Source: Gammaproteobacteria bacterium (lineage in GTDB: Bacteria > Pseudomonadota > Gammaproteobacteria > Steroidobacterales > Steroidobacteraceae). From it: 5,403 nt of DNA. The position numbers and the translations under genes are program-made. The stretch is from the NCBI GenBank assembly GCA_003156695.1, contig PMHN01000065.1, forward strand, positions 6,194-11,596. The letters run 5' to 3'. Under the pieces are notes generated by a model. That model was given only the letters and a program-made list of their open reading frames with translations. It had not been told where the DNA came from and searched no databases. Positions 3,922-5,403 of this stretch are shown here, piece after piece (position 1 is the first letter of the stretch; every line of letters begins with the position of its first letter).

Positions 3922-5391
3922 ATGCCGTACACACGCGCGCTGTCACTGCGCGTTGGAGCGCTGCCCGTGCTGCTGCTCACGGCGCTGGTGGCTGTGCTCT
4001 ATTGGCCGAGCCTCGCCGCACTCCTCAGGGTATGGGGAAGTGATCGGGGGACCTACTCCCAGGGCTACCTGATCGCCGCCGTGTCCGTGTGGATGCTGGT
4101 CATGCGCGGCCGCGAGGCGGCAGCGCGCCTGCAGCCGGGCTTGGGTGCGCTACCCGTGATTCTCGGCCTTGGGTTCGTGTGGTTGATCGGCGCACGCGCC
4201 GGTATTCAGACCGCGGAGGCCCTGCTGTTGCCGCTCATCCTGTGGGTGGCCATCCGCGCGGCATTCGGCGCCCAGGTCGCGCGCGCCAGCGTATTTCCGT
4301 GCGCGTTCCTCGTGCTCGCGATCCCCGTCTGGGACGTGTTGGGCGCCCCCCTGCAGGCCGTCACCACGCAGGCGGCGGCGCGCATCCTCTGGCTCGTGCG
4401 CGTACCCACGGCTGTCACCGGAAATTTCATCCACATCAATGCCGGCACGTTCGAAGTCGCCCCCGGATGCAGCGGCCTCGGCATGCTGCTTGTCGGGCTT
4501 GCTACCGCAGGCCTCTACGGCGAAATGCAGCGCCAGCCCGCGAGCCGTCGTCTGGTGCTATTCGCACTCGCAGCAGCCTTGAGCGTGCTGGCGAACTGGA
4601 TTCGCGTGGCCGGCATCATCTATGCCGGCTACCTCAAGGGGATGAACACCTCCCTGGTACGCGATCACTACGGCTTTGGCTGGGTGGTGTTTGCGATCAT
4701 GCTCATCGCCTTTTTCCCCCTCGCGAGACGCCTCGCGAGCGCCCCTGCCGCACCCGGTTTCCAGGCGACCGTTGGCGTACAAACCAGTGGGAGGCACTTC
4801 GGGGTGGCGGCGGCGTTGATTCTCGCCTCGCTTGCGATCGGCCCGGCGTGGCAACTCGCGGCAGACTGGCGCGAGCCGCCGCACGTGACGGCCGATCTGC
4901 CGCAGGATCCGAGCGCCAAGTGGAGCGGGCCGCACGCGGCGCCTCAGGGTTGGCAGCCGCAGTTTCCGGGAGCGGATGCGCAGCGCATCGGCGTGTACGT
5001 GCGTGGTGAACAGCGCATCACCGCCTTCACCGCGGCGTATGCCGTGCAACGGCATGCCAAAAAACTCGTCGGCTACGGCGTTGAGATTCTCGATGAGGAT
5101 GAGAGGCTGCTGTCAGACAAACGGATTGATGTCGGGGGGCAGGCCGTTGCGGAAATTGAGGCCGAGTTACCCAAGGACGGGCATGCCCTCGTGTGGCTCA
5201 GATACACCGTCGGCGCGCGCCATTTCACCTCCGGCTGGTGGGCGCAACTGCGCTACGGGTGGGATTCGCTGCTTGGTTCCCCGAGCTCGAGCGTTATGTT
5301 GCTACGCGCGCAGTGCCATGGGGACTGCGCGGCTGCCCGCACCAGCCTTACTCAGTTTGTTACCGACACCCAGGTTCTTGCGGGCACGTGA
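3922..5391 (+). CDS. xrtA: exosortase A fused to a C-terminal EpsI domain
   Basis: This 489-residue inner-membrane protein starts at ATG 3922, preceded by AAGGGGA; a longer GTG 3826 form would have 521 residues. The N-terminal two thirds (about 10-270) is the multi-pass exosortase core, with hydrophobic segments near 11-30, 46-62, 76-92, 98-114, 123-140, 185-198, 209-222, 226-238 and 252-267. The three expected active-site residues are present: Cys183 in EVAPGCSGLG, Arg228 in ANWIRVAG and His249 in RDHYGFGWVVF. A last membrane segment (about 293-312) leads to a periplasmic EpsI-type domain (about 315-489) with GWQPQFPGADAQRIGVYV, AAYAVQRHAKKLVG and LVWLRYTVGARHFTSGWW. This fused layout is usual for the exosortase A group. 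The enzyme recognises C-terminal PEP-CTERM signals, cleaves them and sorts the proteins to the surface, usually alongside exopolysaccharide synthesis. No PEP-CTERM substrate is in the window. A CRP-type site and a GC hairpin lie upstream, and no terminator separates the gene from the lipoprotein. Confidence 0.93.
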   Translation: MPYTRALSLRVGALPVLLLTALVAVLYWPSLAALLRVWGSDRGTYSQGYLIAAVSVWMLVMRGREAAARLQPGLGALPVILGLGFVWLIGARAGIQTAEALLLPLILWVAIRAAFGAQVARASVFPCAFLVLAIPVWDVLGAPLQAVTTQAAARILWLVRVPTAVTGNFIHINAGTFEVAPGCSGLGMLLVGLATAGLYGEMQRQPASRRLVLFALAAALSVLANWIRVAGIIYAGYLKGMNTSLVRDHYGFGWVVFAIMLIAFFPLARRLASAPAAPGFQATVGVQTSGRHFGVAAALILASLAIGPAWQLAADWREPPHVTADLPQDPSAKWSGPHAAPQGWQPQFPGADAQRIGVYVRGEQRITAFTAAYAVQRHAKKLVGYGVEILDEDERLLSDKRIDVGGQAVAEIEAELPKDGHALVWLRYTVGARHFTSGWWAQLRYGWDSLLGSPSSSVMLLRAQCHGDCAAARTSLTQFVTDTQVLAGT

Positions 5392-5403
5392 AATTGGCTT
5401 AAT

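Overview
The window is GC-rich, tightly packed proteobacterial DNA. The FATP-type acyl-CoA ligase, the exosortase fused to an EpsI domain, a sigma-54-type promoter and a CRP-type site together suggest a free-living, exopolysaccharide-producing gamma- or betaproteobacterium. I cannot name the genus. I see no mobile element, tRNA, rRNA or CRISPR array.

Left part (1-1165, + strand): the 3' end of a compact operon. It holds an HSL-family alpha/beta hydrolase cut by the window edge, a small NTF2/SnoaL-like protein with a GTG start, and a stand-alone acyl carrier protein. Gaps between the genes are 11-14 nt. Convergent to it, and only 10 nt away, is a FATP/FadD6-type acyl-CoA synthetase on the - strand (1176-2957). 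The two convergent stop codons lie in the two arms of one small perfect inverted repeat. The ligase has all its N-terminal and core motifs, but has Arg where the adenylate-forming family normally has its catalytic A10 lysine.

Middle (2958-3336): a divergent control region of about 380 nt. It has two near-identical 17-bp repeats 43 bp apart on the ligase side, two perfect interrupted palindromes in the middle, and a textbook sigma-54 -24/-12 element (TGGCAC-N5-TTGCT) facing right.

Right part (3337-5391, + strand): a TTG-start fibronectin type III lipoprotein, then a 183-nt gap with a perfect CRP-type site (TGTGA-N6-TCACA) and a GC-rich hairpin, then exosortase A (XrtA) fused to an EpsI domain. 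XrtA is the membrane cysteine transpeptidase-like enzyme that sorts PEP-CTERM proteins and is normally linked to exopolysaccharide loci.

Working model (inference): the right half is the edge of a PEP-CTERM/exosortase locus. Its leading gene is driven by RpoN with an enhancer-binding protein, plausibly a PrsR-type regulator known from these systems, with a second cAMP/CRP-type input at the exosortase. The left half is an acyl-carrier/acyl-activation module that may or may not serve the same envelope process.
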